This document shows, piece after piece, positions 63,611 through 64,000 of a DNA stretch of 64,000 bases. Source of the DNA: Micrococcales bacterium (GTDB lineage: Bacteria > Actinomycetota > Actinomycetes > S36-B12 > UBA10799); NCBI GenBank assembly GCA_016703125.1, contig JADJCR010000007.1:62001-126000 (forward strand), in the 5' to 3' direction. Both the position numbers and the translations under genes were made by a program. The notes under the pieces were generated by a model. That model saw only the letters and a program-made list of their open reading frames with translations, was not told the origin of the DNA and searched no databases. Position 1 is the stretch's first letter. Every line of letters starts with the position of its first letter.

Positions 63611-63845
63611 CAGCCGTGCACGATGCCTTCCAGACGAACTTCCAGGACCATCTGGGCCGACCCGTCCATGACGCCGGGCTGCGCCCGGTTCCGGAACAAG
63701 GCGTGCCGCCGCCCCGGGCTCCCTGGCGTGAACTTGGGTAACCACGGTCAACTGAGTTGACCCTCGTTACCGGACATCGCCGCCCCTACCGAACCTTCCA
63801 CCGGCGCACCCACACCGTGTCCGTGACGCCCGGGCCCTTGGCCGT
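63604..63845. repeat. Direct repeat of about 245 bp, right copy
   Basis: Begins CGACGACCAGCCGTGCACGA and follows the left copy (56433-56680) through the phospholipase D C-terminal codons, a family A repeat and the end of a minus-strand gene. Here the gene on the right is intact and the phospholipase D part is a remnant, the reverse of the left copy. Confidence 0.75.
63733..63775. repeat. Palindromic repeat, family A, copy 5
   Basis: TTGGGTAACCACGGTCAACT, GAGTTGACCCTCG, TTACCGGAC. The inner arms GGTCAAC and GTTGACC are perfect here, unlike in the other copies. Part of the right 245-bp repeat. Confidence 0.72.
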
Positions 63846-64000
63846 GATCCGCACCCGCACCTTGCCCTTCGGCGCGTGCTTGGTCCGGACCTTCACAGTG
63901 GTCGCGGTCTTGACCACGCGCACCTTCTTGGCGGCCTTGACCGCGATCCGGGCACGCTGCCCGGGTCCCACGACCACCTTGCGCACCAGGACCGCCCGGC
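63786..64000 (-). CDS. Secreted-type protein, C-terminal part, cut by window edge
   Basis: An open minus-strand frame from the window edge: LVRKVVVGPGQRARIAVKAA, VRVVKTATTVKVRTKHAPKG, then KVRVRITAKGPGVTDTVWVR and RWKVR before a stop at 63786. The lysine/arginine-rich beta tail resembles those of the other secreted proteins in the window. The N-terminal part lies beyond 64000. A short remnant of the same end is at 56622. Confidence 0.6.
   Translation of the reverse strand, partial: RAVLVRKVVVGPGQRARIAVKAAKKVRVVKTATTVKVRTKHAPKGKVRVRITAKGPGVTDTVWVRRWKVR

Overview
The window is GC-rich (roughly 70 percent) and carries a gene set typical of the Actinomycetota: a wax ester synthase/DGAT, an MpaB-type (DUF2236) oxygenase, a Lsr2-like DNA-binding tail, a HelY/Ski2-like helicase, many GTG starts, and many secreted proteins ending in short basic tails. 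I cannot place it below phylum. It reads like a draft or metagenomic contig. Two stretches of almost pure G replace gene sequence, many conserved genes carry single-base indels in G or C runs, and two genes carry an in-frame amber codon.

Layout. 1-8.8 kb: a membrane protein cut by the window edge, a GT-C-like membrane protein, a DUF6544-like protein, an aldehyde dehydrogenase, a Gfo/Idh/MocA oxidoreductase overlapping the 3' end of an IlvD/Edd dehydratase, an MFS transporter missing its 5' end, an NmrA-like protein and an MpaB-like oxygenase. The dehydratase, oxidoreductase, aldehyde dehydrogenase and transporter look like remains of a sugar-acid catabolic locus. 8.8-22.5 kb: mostly metabolic genes (broken quinone oxidoreductase-like MDR, haloalkane dehalogenase, flavodoxin-like reductase, PPOX protein, wax ester synthase/DGAT, MoxR ATPase with VWA partner, broken RCC1 protein, flavin monooxygenase, zinc dehydrogenase, phytoene-desaturase-like oxidoreductase, acyltransferase). 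22.5-42.6 kb: peptide deformylase with a HerA-like ATPase, an Abhydrolase_9 protein, a secreted nuclease, several small enzymes and secreted proteins, a phospholipase A2-like secreted protein, a Ski2-like helicase and a zinc-ribbon membrane protein.

42.6-53.1 kb is an accessory region. It holds a row of truncated secreted-protein genes, an XRE/nucleotidyltransferase pair bracketed by two nearly identical 79-bp palindromic repeats, an ERCC4-type nuclease with a Lsr2-like C-terminus, a decayed copy of the phospholipase A2-like gene, an XRE regulator fused to a glycine-rich hydrophobic domain and divergent from a small membrane protein, a DUF808 protein, a Doc toxin remnant and an intact YefM/YoeB-type pair. 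50.5-64 kb is dominated by small secreted proteins of unknown function, including a two-gene cassette present twice (here called Y and X) plus further partial copies, a phospholipase D-like protein and a CHAP-like protein with tandem repeats. About 7.2 kb of this (56.43-63.60 kb) lies between direct repeats of about 245 bp.

At least two families of short palindromic intergenic repeats (a 42-bp family with five copies, a 79-bp family with three) and several single palindromes are scattered between genes. No rRNA, tRNA, CRISPR array or insertion sequence was recognised.
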